A stretch of DNA of 64,000 nucleotides from Vagococcus intermedius. Lineage in GTDB: Bacteria > Bacillota > Bacilli > Lactobacillales > Vagococcaceae. Location: assembly GCF_029144185.1 (NCBI RefSeq), contig NZ_CP110232.1, positions 1,756,164-1,820,163 of the forward strand. Direction: 5' to 3'. Positions 46,183-55,982 of this stretch are shown here, one piece after another. The first letter of the stretch is position 1. The number at the start of each line of letters is the position of its first letter. The translations under genes and the position numbers were made by a program. The notes under the pieces are model-generated. The model was not told the DNA's origin, ran no database searches, and saw only the letters and a list, made by a program, of their open reading frames with translations.

Positions 46183-46758
46183 ATGAAAAAAAGAACAAAA
46201 CTATTATTATCAGTAGCAATTATTGGACTAATTTATTCAGGGGTAACGGTTAGTTTAATCAATCGTTCACACCATGATTTAACATATAAAAATGCCGATT
46301 CTTTAATTATTTTAAATACCACTCACGAAGAAACTATTGGTAACAAAAAAAGTTTATTAACTGAGCAACTTGATACATCTATCACCTATCTTAAAAACAA
46401 TCCCAAAACACAAGTTATTTCTTGTGGTGGGAAAAAAACTTCCAACAGTTCTATTACAGAAGCTCAGGCTATCAAAAATTATCTCACCGATCATGGTATT
46501 TCACCTGATCGTATTAAGCTAGAAGATAATGCAACTGGTAAAATGGAAAATCTTATGAATGCGAAGTATCACTATGACTTAGGAAAAACCGTCATTGCTG
46601 CAAATGATTTTCAAATGTATCGAACCAAACTACTAGCTAATCGAATTGGTATTAAACCCGTTAGTGGTCTAAGTGCCCCTTCTACCAGTCAGCCCACTTT
46701 TAAAAAATATACCTCTGAGGTTGTAACACTTGGCTATAGTGTTATTTTTGATTGGTAA
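46183..46758 (+). CDS. YdcF/SanA-like (DUF218) protein, membrane-anchored
   Basis: 191 residues with an N-terminal membrane anchor (about 6-25). The DUF218 pattern is visible though diverged: SLIILNTT at the first strand, QVISCGGKK, EAQAIKNYLTDHGISPDRIKLEDNATGKMENL, and ANDFQMYRTKLLANRIGI. Family members act in envelope processes or bind nucleotides; function is not established. AAAGGAG precedes the ATG. Monocistronic. Confidence 0.75.
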   Translation: MKKRTKLLLSVAIIGLIYSGVTVSLINRSHHDLTYKNADSLIILNTTHEETIGNKKSLLTEQLDTSITYLKNNPKTQVISCGGKKTSNSSITEAQAIKNYLTDHGISPDRIKLEDNATGKMENLMNAKYHYDLGKTVIAANDFQMYRTKLLANRIGIKPVSGLSAPSTSQPTFKKYTSEVVTLGYSVIFDW

Positions 46759-46826
46759 GTCTTAAAAACTCGTTTTATTGCTAATCTTATATATATTCTA
46801 AAACTAATTTTTTGTAAGCATTACTC

Positions 46827-46881
46827 TTTACTTATTTTTAGTAAGGTAATATACTAAGTAATGTAATCAAGTCACTTACTT
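46827..46881 (+). promoter_or_regulatory. Promoter of the nitroreductase gene with AAGTAA/TTACTT repeats
   Basis: TTTACT (46827-46832) and TATACT (46850-46855) are 17 bases apart. AAGTAA (46856-46861) lies between two TTACTT copies (46828-46833 and 46876-46881), forming inverted repeats that flank and overlap the promoter, an arrangement suited to a repressor. Confidence 0.6.
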
Positions 46882-46913
46882 AAACTAAAAAATAAAAGGA
46901 GTTTTAAATTATT

Positions 46914-47510
46914 ATGACAACCTACATTTCACAACTCAAAAAAAGACGTTCAATCTACCATATTGGAACAAATGTTAACTTAAACGAAGAGGAATTAGAA
47001 ACATTAATACAATCCGCTATTAAAGAAAGTCCCTCAGCATTCAATGCACAATCATCTCGTGCAGTCATCCTCTTTGGTGAGGCCCATACTAAATTATGGA
47101 ACCTAGTTGAAAAAAATTTAAAACCTGTAACACCTACTGAAGCCTTTCCTAATACTCAAACTAAATTAGCTAGCTTTGCAGCTGGAAAGGGTACTATTTT
47201 ATTTTTTGAAGATGTCGATGTTACAACCGCTCTTCAACAACAATTTGCTTTATACGCAGATAATTTTCCTTTGTGGGCTGAACAATCTACAGGTATCGCG
47301 CAACATTCTGTTTGGACAGCGCTAGCTGAACAACAGATAGGTGCGACTATCCAACACTATAATCCATTAATTGACTTAGATGTTCAAAAAGAATGGGACT
47401 TACCAACTAACTGGCGCTTAACTGGTCAAATGCCTTTTGGCTCAATCGAGACTCCTGCTGGTGAAAAAGAATATATGGCAGATAATCTTCGTTTCCGTAC
47501 CTATAAATAA
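46914..47510 (+). CDS. Nitroreductase family oxidoreductase
   Basis: 198-residue flavoenzyme of the NAD(P)H nitroreductase fold, closest in feel to the YdfN/MhqN/HBN1 group. Conserved pieces are KRRSIYHIG at the FMN-binding N-terminus, SPSAFNAQSSRAVIL, and MPFGSIETPAGEKE near the C-terminus. Such enzymes reduce quinones, nitro compounds or hydroperoxides and are often induced by electrophiles, which the repeat-bearing promoter would fit. ATG after AAAGGAG. Confidence 0.88.
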   Translation: MTTYISQLKKRRSIYHIGTNVNLNEEELETLIQSAIKESPSAFNAQSSRAVILFGEAHTKLWNLVEKNLKPVTPTEAFPNTQTKLASFAAGKGTILFFEDVDVTTALQQQFALYADNFPLWAEQSTGIAQHSVWTALAEQQIGATIQHYNPLIDLDVQKEWDLPTNWRLTGQMPFGSIETPAGEKEYMADNLRFRTYK

Positions 47511-47540
47511 AAAAACCGTCCCTTAAAGGGACGGTTTTTT
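47509..47540. terminator. Bidirectional terminator
   Basis: AAAAAACCGTCCCTT and AAGGGACGGTTTTTT form a near-perfect hairpin serving the converging nitroreductase and small-ORF transcripts. Confidence 0.9.
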
Positions 47541-47715
47541 AACGCCATTGACGTGGACTCCACAACGTACCATCTAATTCGCCTTCCATTTTCTCTTGAC
47601 GAAAAGCTTGTTCTTTCACCAAATCTAGAGTAGCTACTAGCAACGCTTTTTGCTTATAATCATTGCTTTGTGTTAATAGTAAACTTAATTCTTTTTCTAA
47701 CCATTGTTTTTCCAC
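47539..47715 (-). CDS. Small protein of unknown function
   Basis: 58 residues (MEKQWLEKELSLLLTQSNDY...), helical and charged, no cysteines, ending WSPRQWR. The GTG at 47715 follows AAGGTG by six bases; the longer frame from 47724 starts within that site. It lies 15 bases after the NAD(P)H oxidoreductase stop and ends at a shared terminator, so it is probably the last gene of that operon. I do not recognise it; being real is supported by ribosome binding site and position. Confidence 0.6.
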   Translation of the reverse strand: MEKQWLEKELSLLLTQSNDYKQKALLVATLDLVKEQAFRQEKMEGELDGTLWSPRQWR

Positions 47716-47730
47716 TCTTATCACCTTCTT

Positions 47731-48408
47731 TTAAAATTCATCAAGTGTTTGTTTTAAATCCTCTAACAAATCAGCTTTTTCACCAACTGTCTCTATGATA
47801 CTTTCTAACCTAGTAACTAGTTCTCCTGATTTTAAATGGGTCTGACTCTTAGATAATTCATGCAATAACCATTCTGTTCGTTTGGATAAACTTGTATCAG
47901 AATCTCCTGTAATATAGTAAAGGTAATCAACTAAACAACGCTGTTTATCTTTCTCAGATAAGTACATAAATTGATGAATACTAAATATCGGCAAATAGCG
48001 CATTTCAAAATGATTGGCCACCGCTTGATAAGGTCTCATTAATTCGTCTAAGGTAAAGCCAACTTTACCACCTGCTAAATAGTCTATTTGCCGAACTCCT
48101 ACGGTTGTCACAATACCAAATTCCTTATCTTTTAATAAATTAGAACCAGTAAATTCAGTCAAGACCTGATCTTGCCATTCTTTCAATAAGGCCGGGGAAC
48201 TGTACCAATACAAAGGAAATTGAAAAATCAGGCGGTCATGCTCTCTTACTAACTGACACTCACTTACTTTATCAATCTTTCCTTCTGGATACGCTCTTTC
48301 TAAATGTCTGATTGTTACTTCTTCCCGATTATCTAATCCTGCCAAAAAAAATTGTTGACTAGTTGACTCTGCTATATTTGGATGGGAAATAATGATTAAT
48401 GTTTTCAT
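47731..48408 (-). CDS. Flavodoxin-fold NAD(P)H oxidoreductase (KefF/MdaB family)
   Basis: About 225 residues. TLIIISHPN at the start, HDRLIFQFPLYWYSSPALLKEW and GKVGFTLDELMRPYQ are typical of the NAD(P)H dehydrogenase (quinone) family that reduces quinones or acts as a potassium-efflux ancillary subunit. ATG at 48408 after AGGAGGAG. It follows the TetR regulator gene on the same strand and likely is its target; a TATAAT on the minus strand near 48450 could give it a separate promoter. Confidence 0.85.
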   Translation of the reverse strand: MKTLIIISHPNIAESTSQQFFLAGLDNREEVTIRHLERAYPEGKIDKVSECQLVREHDRLIFQFPLYWYSSPALLKEWQDQVLTEFTGSNLLKDKEFGIVTTVGVRQIDYLAGGKVGFTLDELMRPYQAVANHFEMRYLPIFSIHQFMYLSEKDKQRCLVDYLYYITGDSDTSLSKRTEWLLHELSKSQTHLKSGELVTRLESIIETVGEKADLLEDLKQTLDEF

Positions 48409-48477
48409 GATATTACTCCTCCTACTCAAAACTTGAACTATTATCTCGATTATAACGGATGAGACATTTCTCGCCCA

Positions 48478-49011
48478 TTAATTAGCTTCACACGGGAGTA
48501 AATGTCCGACTAAAAGTAGGTAGAAATGATCAAGTTCTGACATTTGATACTTTTTATCTTCTTGCCACCGACTAATAACAAAAATAGTTTCCACCAACTG
48601 ACGCGCAATCAACTCATATTCTAGAGAAACTGCTAATTTATCGCTATTATTTATCAAATATCTTTTACCATCATGAATCATTCTTTCTTTGGCACAGTTA
48701 GTAATCAATAGCGTTCCTTCTATATCGTACTTCTGTGCCTCAATTAAATTTATCAAGGATGACTTTTGGTAAAAACTATCTGATAGCGTAAAAGGTGATT
48801 TAAATCGGTCGGCAGCTGTAATTTTAAAATAATCTTTTAATAATAAATCTAACCCATACTCAAATAACTGTTGTTTGTCTTGAAAATGATAATAGAAGCT
48901 TGTATGATGAATCCCTAATTTTTGGCATATCCCTCTAACACTGATTTCTTTATATTTATTACCTGTGATTAACAAGTCGTAAAAACCTTGCCAAATCAAG
49001 TTTTTTGACAT
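48478..49011 (-). CDS. TetR/AcrR family regulator
   Basis: 177 residues. The N-terminal HTH reads YKEISVRGICQKLGIHHTSFYYHFQDKQQLFEYGL, interrupted here only for the record as the canonical TetR helix pair; the remaining two thirds is the helical ligand-binding part with no recognised ligand. It sits between a divergent reductase-like gene and the NAD(P)H oxidoreductase, so both are likely targets. A CCGACA-N12-TGTCGG repeat lies just upstream of its start. Confidence 0.88.
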   Translation of the reverse strand: MSKNLIWQGFYDLLITGNKYKEISVRGICQKLGIHHTSFYYHFQDKQQLFEYGLDLLLKDYFKITAADRFKSPFTLSDSFYQKSSLINLIEAQKYDIEGTLLITNCAKERMIHDGKRYLINNSDKLAVSLEYELIARQLVETIFVISRWQEDKKYQMSELDHFYLLLVGHLLPCEAN

Positions 49012-49034
49012 ACTGTTTCGCCCTCATTTCTCCA

Positions 49035-49058
49035 CCGACACACGTATGAGATTGTCGG
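49035..49058. promoter_or_regulatory. Inverted repeat in the divergent TetR / RibD-like promoter region
   Basis: CCGACA (49035-49040) and TGTCGG (49053-49058) with a 12-base spacer; a likely TetR operator able to govern both directions. Confidence 0.55.
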
Positions 49059-49124
49059 ATGCTATTGCTCCATTTTTTTATTATACTTAACTTAACAACA
49101 ATTAGAAAGAAAGAAGGAATGAAG

Positions 49125-49652
49125 TTGAGACGTATTAAATTATTTATTGCAATGAGCTTAGACGGTTATATAGCCGATGAGGATGGAAATATTAATTTTT
49201 TAAATAACTTACCTCAAGCTGAACCAGATCATACTTACGAAAATTTCATAAAAGAAATCGATACCGTGATTTTAGGGAGTACAACCTATCTTCAAATTAT
49301 CAATGAGCTGTCTCCTAATGATTATCCTTATAAAAACATGACCTCTTATGTCTTAACCAGTCAAAAAAATCTCTTAGCTAAGGAAAAAGTAACCTTTATC
49401 AATCAAGAGGTGACCAGCTTAATTTCAGAATTGAAAGAGCAAGAAGGCGATGATATTTGGTTAGTCGGTGGGAGTAGTATCATCAATCCTTTAATTACAG
49501 CAGACTTAATTGATGACTACTATATTAGTATTGCGCCTGTATTATTAGGGGAAGGAATCTCATTATTTACTGAAAAAAAACAGCTAACCAACTTACATCT
49601 AGTCAGACAAGTGACACTCAATAGCATGATTCACACTCACTATCAAAAATAA
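49125..49652 (+). CDS. RibD C-terminal/dihydrofolate reductase-like protein
   Basis: 175 residues of the YyaP/YwjB type: IKLFIAMSLDGYIADEDG at the NADPH pocket, DTVILGSTTY, DDIWLVGGSSIINPL and ISIAPVLLGEGISLF. These reductases are related to DHFR and RibD; substrate unknown. I choose a TTG start at 49125, six bases after GAAGGA; the ATG at 49119 abuts the ribosome binding site. It diverges from the TetR gene. Confidence 0.85.
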   Translation: MRRIKLFIAMSLDGYIADEDGNINFLNNLPQAEPDHTYENFIKEIDTVILGSTTYLQIINELSPNDYPYKNMTSYVLTSQKNLLAKEKVTFINQEVTSLISELKEQEGDDIWLVGGSSIINPLITADLIDDYYISIAPVLLGEGISLFTEKKQLTNLHLVRQVTLNSMIHTHYQK

Positions 49653-49685
49653 AAAAACTGTCCCTAATTGAGGACAGTTTTTTTT
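49651..49685. terminator. Bidirectional terminator between the RibD-like gene and pgi
   Basis: AAAAAAACTGTCC and GGACAGTTTTTTT pair around an eight-base loop. Confidence 0.88.
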
Positions 49686-51030
49686 ATAAACGAGCTTCTA
49701 ATTCTTTTTGTAACTCTTCAAAACCTGGTTTACCTAGTAGAGCAAACATATTTTTCTTATACGCTTCTACACCTGGTTGATCAAAAGGATTTACACCATT
49801 TAAATAACCAGATATTCCTACTGCTATTTCAAAGAAATACATCAAATAACCTAGGGTATAAGCATCCGTTTGCGGAATTGTTAATACAAAATTTGGTACA
49901 TCCCCATCTGTATGAGCCAGCAACGTTCCTTCAAATGCTTTGGTATTAACAAAATCAATATCCTTACCTTGCAAATAACCTAAACCATCTAAATCTTTCG
50001 CCATCTCAGGAATAGCTAGTTCATGACGCGCTTTATCTACTTTAATCACCGTTTCAAAAATATTACGACGGCCTTCTTGAATATATTGACCTAATGAATG
50101 TAAATCAGTTGAGAAATTGGCACTTGATGGATAAATACCTTTTTGATCTTTCCCTTCAGACTCACCAAACAATTGTTTCCACCACTCTGAGAAATATTGT
50201 AAACTTGGTTCATAATTGATTAATAATTCTGTCACTTTACCTTTACGGTATAAAATATTTCTTAGGGCAGCATATTGATACGCTGCATTTTCCTCTAATT
50301 TATCACTGCTATAAGCAAGTCGTGCGTCAGCAGCCCCTTGCATTAAACCATCAATATCAGCACCACTTGCTGCAATCGGTAAAAGTCCAACTGCTGTTAA
50401 TACTGAAAATCTTCCACCCACATCATCTGGAATAACAAACGTTTCCCAATCTTGTGCGTCTGCTTCAACTTTCACTGCACCACGCGCTTTATCTGTTGTG
50501 GCATAGATGCGTTTATTAGCTTCTTCTTGGCCATATTTCTTAACTAATAATTCCTTGAAAATACGGAATGCGATAGCTGGTTCTGTCGTTGTACCTGATT
50601 TTGAAATAACATTCACAGAAAAGTCACGATCCCCAATAACTTGAATCAAATCAGCTAAATAAGATGAACTGATACTATTTCCTGCAAAGAAAATTTGCGG
50701 TGCTTTGCGTTCAGACTTATCTAGTAAGTTATAAAATGAATGGTTTAAGAAATCTAATGCTGCTTTAGCTCCTAAATACGAGCCACCTATACCAATAACA
50801 ACTAACACTTCTGAATCAGATTGAATTTTTTCTGCTGCCTTTTTGATACGTGTAAATTCATCTTTATCATAATTAGCTGGTAAATCAATCCAGCCCAAGA
50901 AATCACTTCCAGCACCTGTTCCCTCACGTAACTCATTGTGAGCAGCAGTTACTTGACTTTGCATATAGCCTAACTCTTGTTCACCAATAAATGAACTTAC
51001 TTTAGAATAATCAAATTGAATATGTGACAT
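49684..51030 (-). CDS. pgi: Glucose-6-phosphate isomerase
   Basis: 448-residue glycolytic enzyme. Sugar-phosphate segments [16 protein letters not shown] and [18 protein letters not shown], the [19 protein letters not shown] signature, and the C-terminal [15 protein letters not shown] with the catalytic lysine region are present. ATG at 51030 follows GAAGGAGG; the open frame extends upstream to 51141 without a ribosome binding site. It lies 146 bases after gdhA, same strand, with no clear terminator between. Confidence 0.97.
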   Translation of the reverse strand: MSHIQFDYSKVSSFIGEQELGYMQSQVTAAHNELREGTGAGSDFLGWIDLPANYDKDEFTRIKKAAEKIQSDSEVLVVIGIGGSYLGAKAALDFLNHSFYNLLDKSERKAPQIFFAGNSISSSYLADLIQVIGDRDFSVNVISKSGTTTEPAIAFRIFKELLVKKYGQEEANKRIYATTDKARGAVKVEADAQDWETFVIPDDVGGRFSVLTAVGLLPIAASGADIDGLMQGAADARLAYSSDKLEENAAYQYAALRNILYRKGKVTELLINYEPSLQYFSEWWKQLFGESEGKDQKGIYPSSANFSTDLHSLGQYIQEGRRNIFETVIKVDKARHELAIPEMAKDLDGLGYLQGKDIDFVNTKAFEGTLLAHTDGDVPNFVLTIPQTDAYTLGYLMYFFEIAVGISGYLNGVNPFDQPGVEAYKKNMFALLGKPGFEELQKELEARL

Positions 51031-51176
51031 GTTGTTGCCTCCTTCAAGTTTTTCAAAAAATATGCATTTAGCACTCTCTACTTTACGTTTTTTCTTGAAT
51101 GATTTCAAGTAAACTACACTAAAATATGAAAATTTGTGCAATTATTCTCAAAATTCCTCGAGTTGTAAAAATACAT

Positions 51177-52544
<1,368 letters not shown>

Positions 52545-52702
52545 TTATGGTTTTAAGTATAGCCGATTTTTTTTCAAAAAAAAAGAATTATCTCATTTAA
52601 CTTTTTTATATTTTAATTTTTTGCCTAGTACGTCACAAATAACTTTTCATTTCCTTCATTATAGGGATATGGTAAACTATTTGGGAAATGGAGGTCATCA
52701 CG

Positions 52703-53971
52703 ATGACAAAAGATGTAATTGTAATAGGTGCCGGTACTAGTGGAATGATGGCGGCAATCTCTGCTGCTGAAAATGGTGCACGGACCTTACTTATTGAAAA
52801 AAATAAAAAAGTAGGAAAAAAACTACTATTAACTGGTGGTGGACGCTGTAACGTCACTAACAATCGACCAGCTGAGGATATTATTCAACATATCCCAGGT
52901 AATGGCAAATTTTTATATAGCGCTTTCTCTCAATTTGATAACCAACATATTATGGCTTTTTTTGAAGAGAATGGCGTTTCTTTAAAAGAAGAAGATCACG
53001 GTCGAATGTTTCCTGTAACAGACCGTTCAAAATCAATCGTTGATTGTCTGCACAATAAGATGCTAGAACTCGGGGTAGAAGTACTAACACAAGAAAGTGT
53101 CAAACGTTTATTAATTGAAGACACACGTGTTGTAGGGGTTCAGTTAGAATCTGGTCAACGCTATGTCGCGCCTTGCGTCATTGTATCAACTGGGGGGAAA
53201 ACCTATCAACATACCGGATCCACTGGGGATGGCTACCGTTTTGCTAAAAAAGCTGGGCATACCGTTACTCATCTCTTCCCAACAGAATCACCTTTATTAT
53301 CTAATGAACACTTTGTCTCTAAAAAGACACTGCAAGGATTAGCCTTACAAGATGTCACCTTGAGCGTTTTAAATCAAAAAGGAAAAGCTATTGTGAGTCA
53401 TGAAATGGATTTATTATTCACTCATTTTGGCATCTCTGGACCAGCCGCTTTACGTTGTAGCATGTTTGTCAACCAAGAGCTAGAAAAATACAAAGATGTG
53501 CCAGTGTCACTTGATGCCTTGCCTCACCTGTCTCATGATGAAATTTTACAAGATATGCAAAAACGTCGACAAGAACATGAACAAAAATCAGTGAAGAATG
53601 CTTTGAAGAATTTATTACCTGAACGTTACCTAGACTATCTTTTACAAAAAGCTGGGATTGACCACAGTCTTCCAATCAAACAACTAGAGGACAAAGATCG
53701 AACTATTTTTATTAATCTCATCAAAGATTTCCGATTTACAGTGAATGGCACTTGGCCCGTCGAAAAATCTTTTGTAACAGGTGGTGGGATTTCACTAAAA
53801 GAAGTACAACCAAAATCACTTGAAAGTAAATTGGTCGACGGTTTATTCTTTACAGGAGAAGTTTTAGATGTTAATGGGTATACGGGCGGTTATAATATTA
53901 CAGCTGCCTTTGTAACCGGACACGTCGCAGGAAAACATGCTGCTGAAATTTCCAGCTATTATAATTATTAA
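52703..53971 (+). CDS. HI0933-family FAD-dependent oxidoreductase (YhiN-like)
   Basis: 422-residue flavoprotein: FAD-binding VIGAGTSGMMAAISAA, LLLTGGGRCNVTN, STGGKTYQHTGSTGDGY, and the C-terminal GEVLDVNGYTGGYNI that binds FAD. Often annotated as aminoacetone oxidase family; the reaction is not known. ATG at 52703 is eight bases after GGAGG. It is monocistronic with the unknown gene following about 115 bases later from its own promoter. Confidence 0.9.
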   Translation: MTKDVIVIGAGTSGMMAAISAAENGARTLLIEKNKKVGKKLLLTGGGRCNVTNNRPAEDIIQHIPGNGKFLYSAFSQFDNQHIMAFFEENGVSLKEEDHGRMFPVTDRSKSIVDCLHNKMLELGVEVLTQESVKRLLIEDTRVVGVQLESGQRYVAPCVIVSTGGKTYQHTGSTGDGYRFAKKAGHTVTHLFPTESPLLSNEHFVSKKTLQGLALQDVTLSVLNQKGKAIVSHEMDLLFTHFGISGPAALRCSMFVNQELEKYKDVPVSLDALPHLSHDEILQDMQKRRQEHEQKSVKNALKNLLPERYLDYLLQKAGIDHSLPIKQLEDKDRTIFINLIKDFRFTVNGTWPVEKSFVTGGGISLKEVQPKSLESKLVDGLFFTGEVLDVNGYTGGYNITAAFVTGHVAGKHAAEISSYYNY

Positions 53972-53988
53972 AAAGCGTTGATTAAACT

Positions 53989-54017
53989 TTGTAAGCCCCA
54001 TCATTTTAAGCTATAAT
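53989..54017 (+). promoter_or_regulatory. Promoter of the unknown 179-residue protein gene
   Basis: TTGTAA (53989-53994) and TATAAT (54012-54017), 17 bases apart. Confidence 0.65.
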
Positions 54018-54087
54018 AGTCTTATAATAGAAGTAAATTTTATCTTTATTATTGAATTATTGACACTTACTTATAGGAGGGCTTTAG

Positions 54088-54627
54088 ATGTTCAAACAAA
54101 AAAAGATTTACAAAACACTAGAAAATAGAAATTTCACCCCTGACAGTCTGTTATCAGAATTAGAAGAGATGAAAAAATACGATTTTGATAATGTTTCTTA
54201 CACAGGCTTAAATTTAAATTTAGATATGCTGATGACACAACACATTCGCGATGAAAAATTTCAATTAATTGAAGTCCAAAATGGTTTAGCTAAAAAACCT
54301 TATACTACTTGGCAAAATGATTTAACGTTAGCTATCAATGTTTTCAATCATTTTATTGATTACACAAAGGAACACTTCAATACTTACTTAGCAGAAGCAA
54401 AAATCTATCAAGAAGAAACTGGGCATAGTCAAAGTTCTAGTGAGTTCAAAAATTATTTTGAACAAGGGAATGGCATGTATTTCCATGATGTGTTACATAG
54501 TGTTTTTGACATCTCACGTCGCTTAGATTTATCAATTGAAGATTTTGAAGAATCTCTTACTAGTGATGGTGAAGACTTAAATAATTATCCTTTACCTGAA
54601 AAACGCGCCTTCGAAGGCAAACGCTAA
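54088..54627 (+). CDS. Conserved-looking cytosolic protein of unknown function
   Basis: 179 residues, acidic, predicted mostly helical, without signal peptide, membrane helix or cysteines. It starts MFKQKKIYKTLENRNFTP and contains HFIDYTKEHFNTYLAEAKIY and DISRRLDLSIEDFEESL. I do not recognise a family. A strong promoter, the AGGAGG eight bases before the ATG, and a perfect terminator show it is a genuine stand-alone gene. Confidence 0.75.
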   Translation: MFKQKKIYKTLENRNFTPDSLLSELEEMKKYDFDNVSYTGLNLNLDMLMTQHIRDEKFQLIEVQNGLAKKPYTTWQNDLTLAINVFNHFIDYTKEHFNTYLAEAKIYQEETGHSQSSSEFKNYFEQGNGMYFHDVLHSVFDISRRLDLSIEDFEESLTSDGEDLNNYPLPEKRAFEGKR

Positions 54628-54665
54628 AAAAACTCTCCTAAAAGTACTTTTAGGAGAGTTTTTTT
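54626..54665. terminator. Bidirectional terminator
   Basis: AAAAAACTCTCCTAAAAGTACTTTTAGGAGAGTTTTTT-type perfect palindrome between convergent genes. Confidence 0.92.
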
Positions 54666-55161
54666 AGTTGGTCGTTAACGTTAAATCAGTAAAAGTTGCT
54701 CTAACAAGCTCACCTATTGATTTAGCAGAAACACTCATCTGTAGACCACGTTTACCGGCGGAAAGATGAATTTGATCATAATGAAGTGCGGTTTCATCGA
54801 TATAAGTTGGATATAATTTCTTCATTCCAACTGGTGAACAGCCTCCACGAATATAGCCTGTTGTTGCTTCTAATTCTTTGAGAGGTAACATTTCTATTTT
54901 TTTGTTCCCACTACTTTTAGCAAGCTTCTTCAAATCAAGTTCACTATCTCCCGGAATAACTGCCACAACCGGACCAGTCTTATTACCAATAGTGACCAGC
55001 GTCTTAAACAACTCTCTAGGAGACTCCCCTAGATAATTAGCAACAGATATAGCATCTGCATGCTCTCCTTCTATAATTGGAAACTCACGCTCACTATATG
55101 CTATTTTTTTTTGCTCCAATAACCTAATGGCGTTAGTTTTTTGAATTTTTTTCTTCGCCAT
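54664..55161 (-). CDS. YbaK/EbsC family aminoacyl-tRNA deacylase
   Basis: 165-residue trans-editing domain related to the ProRS insertion domain; YbaK hydrolyses Cys-tRNA-Pro. Conserved are KTLVTIGNKTGPVVAVIPGD, DLKKLAKSSGNKKIEM, the GYIRGGCSPVGMKK motif and SAGKRGLQMSV. ATG at 55161 follows GGAAGTGAAG inside the aroD end; the genes overlap by 29 bases. Symbol left open as EbsC and YbaK cannot be separated by eye. Confidence 0.92.
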   Translation of the reverse strand: MAKKKIQKTNAIRLLEQKKIAYSEREFPIIEGEHADAISVANYLGESPRELFKTLVTIGNKTGPVVAVIPGDSELDLKKLAKSSGNKKIEMLPLKELEATTGYIRGGCSPVGMKKLYPTYIDETALHYDQIHLSAGKRGLQMSVSAKSIGELVRATFTDLTLTTN

Positions 55162-55960
55162 TATCTTCACTTCCTTGTTCTGCTAATTTTATTTTGGCTA
55201 AACTAAATAACCAATGTACTTCTTCAAATTTTAATTGCCCTGGAGCTGATACCTTAGAAAAACTAGTAAACGTTAAGTAAGAGCCGGTTATGCCCCCCAC
55301 TAAACGACTAATCTTGCCTAATTCGCCCATCGCAATTGCAATTATTTTTATTTGACCTAGACATTGAAGTGTTTGCTGATTCCAATGTAATAAACGCCAG
55401 ACATCTTCTTCAAACTCTGGCATCACTGCAATTTTTATCACATCAGGATTTATCTTCATAAAATCCAAAACTAACTTTTCTAAATAACTATTGGAAGGCG
55501 TTTCTAAAAAGTTATGATAGGAGGCAATAATTTGACAGTGTTGTTTGTTTGCTTCGACCAATACCTCATTAAACCACTCTAAAGGTCGTTTTGCCTCAAT
55601 GTCTAACCAATCAACTAGCCCCGTCTTTAATAATCCAAGATAAGTCTGACGGTAACACTCCTTGCTTACACGAACACTACCACCTTCAAGATGGGTCCTA
55701 AGGGTGACTAATAGTTCTTTTTCAGCTAATATGACACGAATTTTTTGGAATAATCTTAATAATTCTTCTATGTCCATTTCGTTAACCACATAATCTAAGC
55801 GCCACTCCACCATGTCTACATCTGACTCTGCCATCTCTCGAGCTATCCTCAAAATTAAAGTTGGGTCCTTTTCAATAAGAGAGACACAAATTTTAGGAAA
55901 CAATACGTTTTTATTTCTATTTTTTTGATCGGTCAGTTGCCCTAATGAAGACTGTGTCAT
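55133..55960 (-). CDS. aroD: Type I 3-dehydroquinate dehydratase
   Basis: Third step of the shikimate pathway. E52-R54 in VEWRLD, the catalytic H149 (SYHNF) and Schiff-base K176 (VIKIAVMP) are present, followed by GSYLTFTSFSKVSAPGQL. 275 residues, longer than usual (about 250) through an N-terminal 20-residue and a charged C-terminal extension. The C-terminal tail overlaps ybaK. No other aro genes are in the window. Confidence 0.93.
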   Translation of the reverse strand: MTQSSLGQLTDQKNRNKNVLFPKICVSLIEKDPTLILRIAREMAESDVDMVEWRLDYVVNEMDIEELLRLFQKIRVILAEKELLVTLRTHLEGGSVRVSKECYRQTYLGLLKTGLVDWLDIEAKRPLEWFNEVLVEANKQHCQIIASYHNFLETPSNSYLEKLVLDFMKINPDVIKIAVMPEFEEDVWRLLHWNQQTLQCLGQIKIIAIAMGELGKISRLVGGITGSYLTFTSFSKVSAPGQLKFEEVHWLFSLAKIKLAEQGSEDNGEEKNSKN

Positions 55961-55982
55961 CTATTTTTCATCCTTCCACGTA

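Noticed and set aside
51094-51109. Short dyad CTTGAA-N4-TTCAAG upstream of pgi
   Set aside because: Six-base arms in AT-rich DNA, not clearly placed relative to a promoter; too weak to call.
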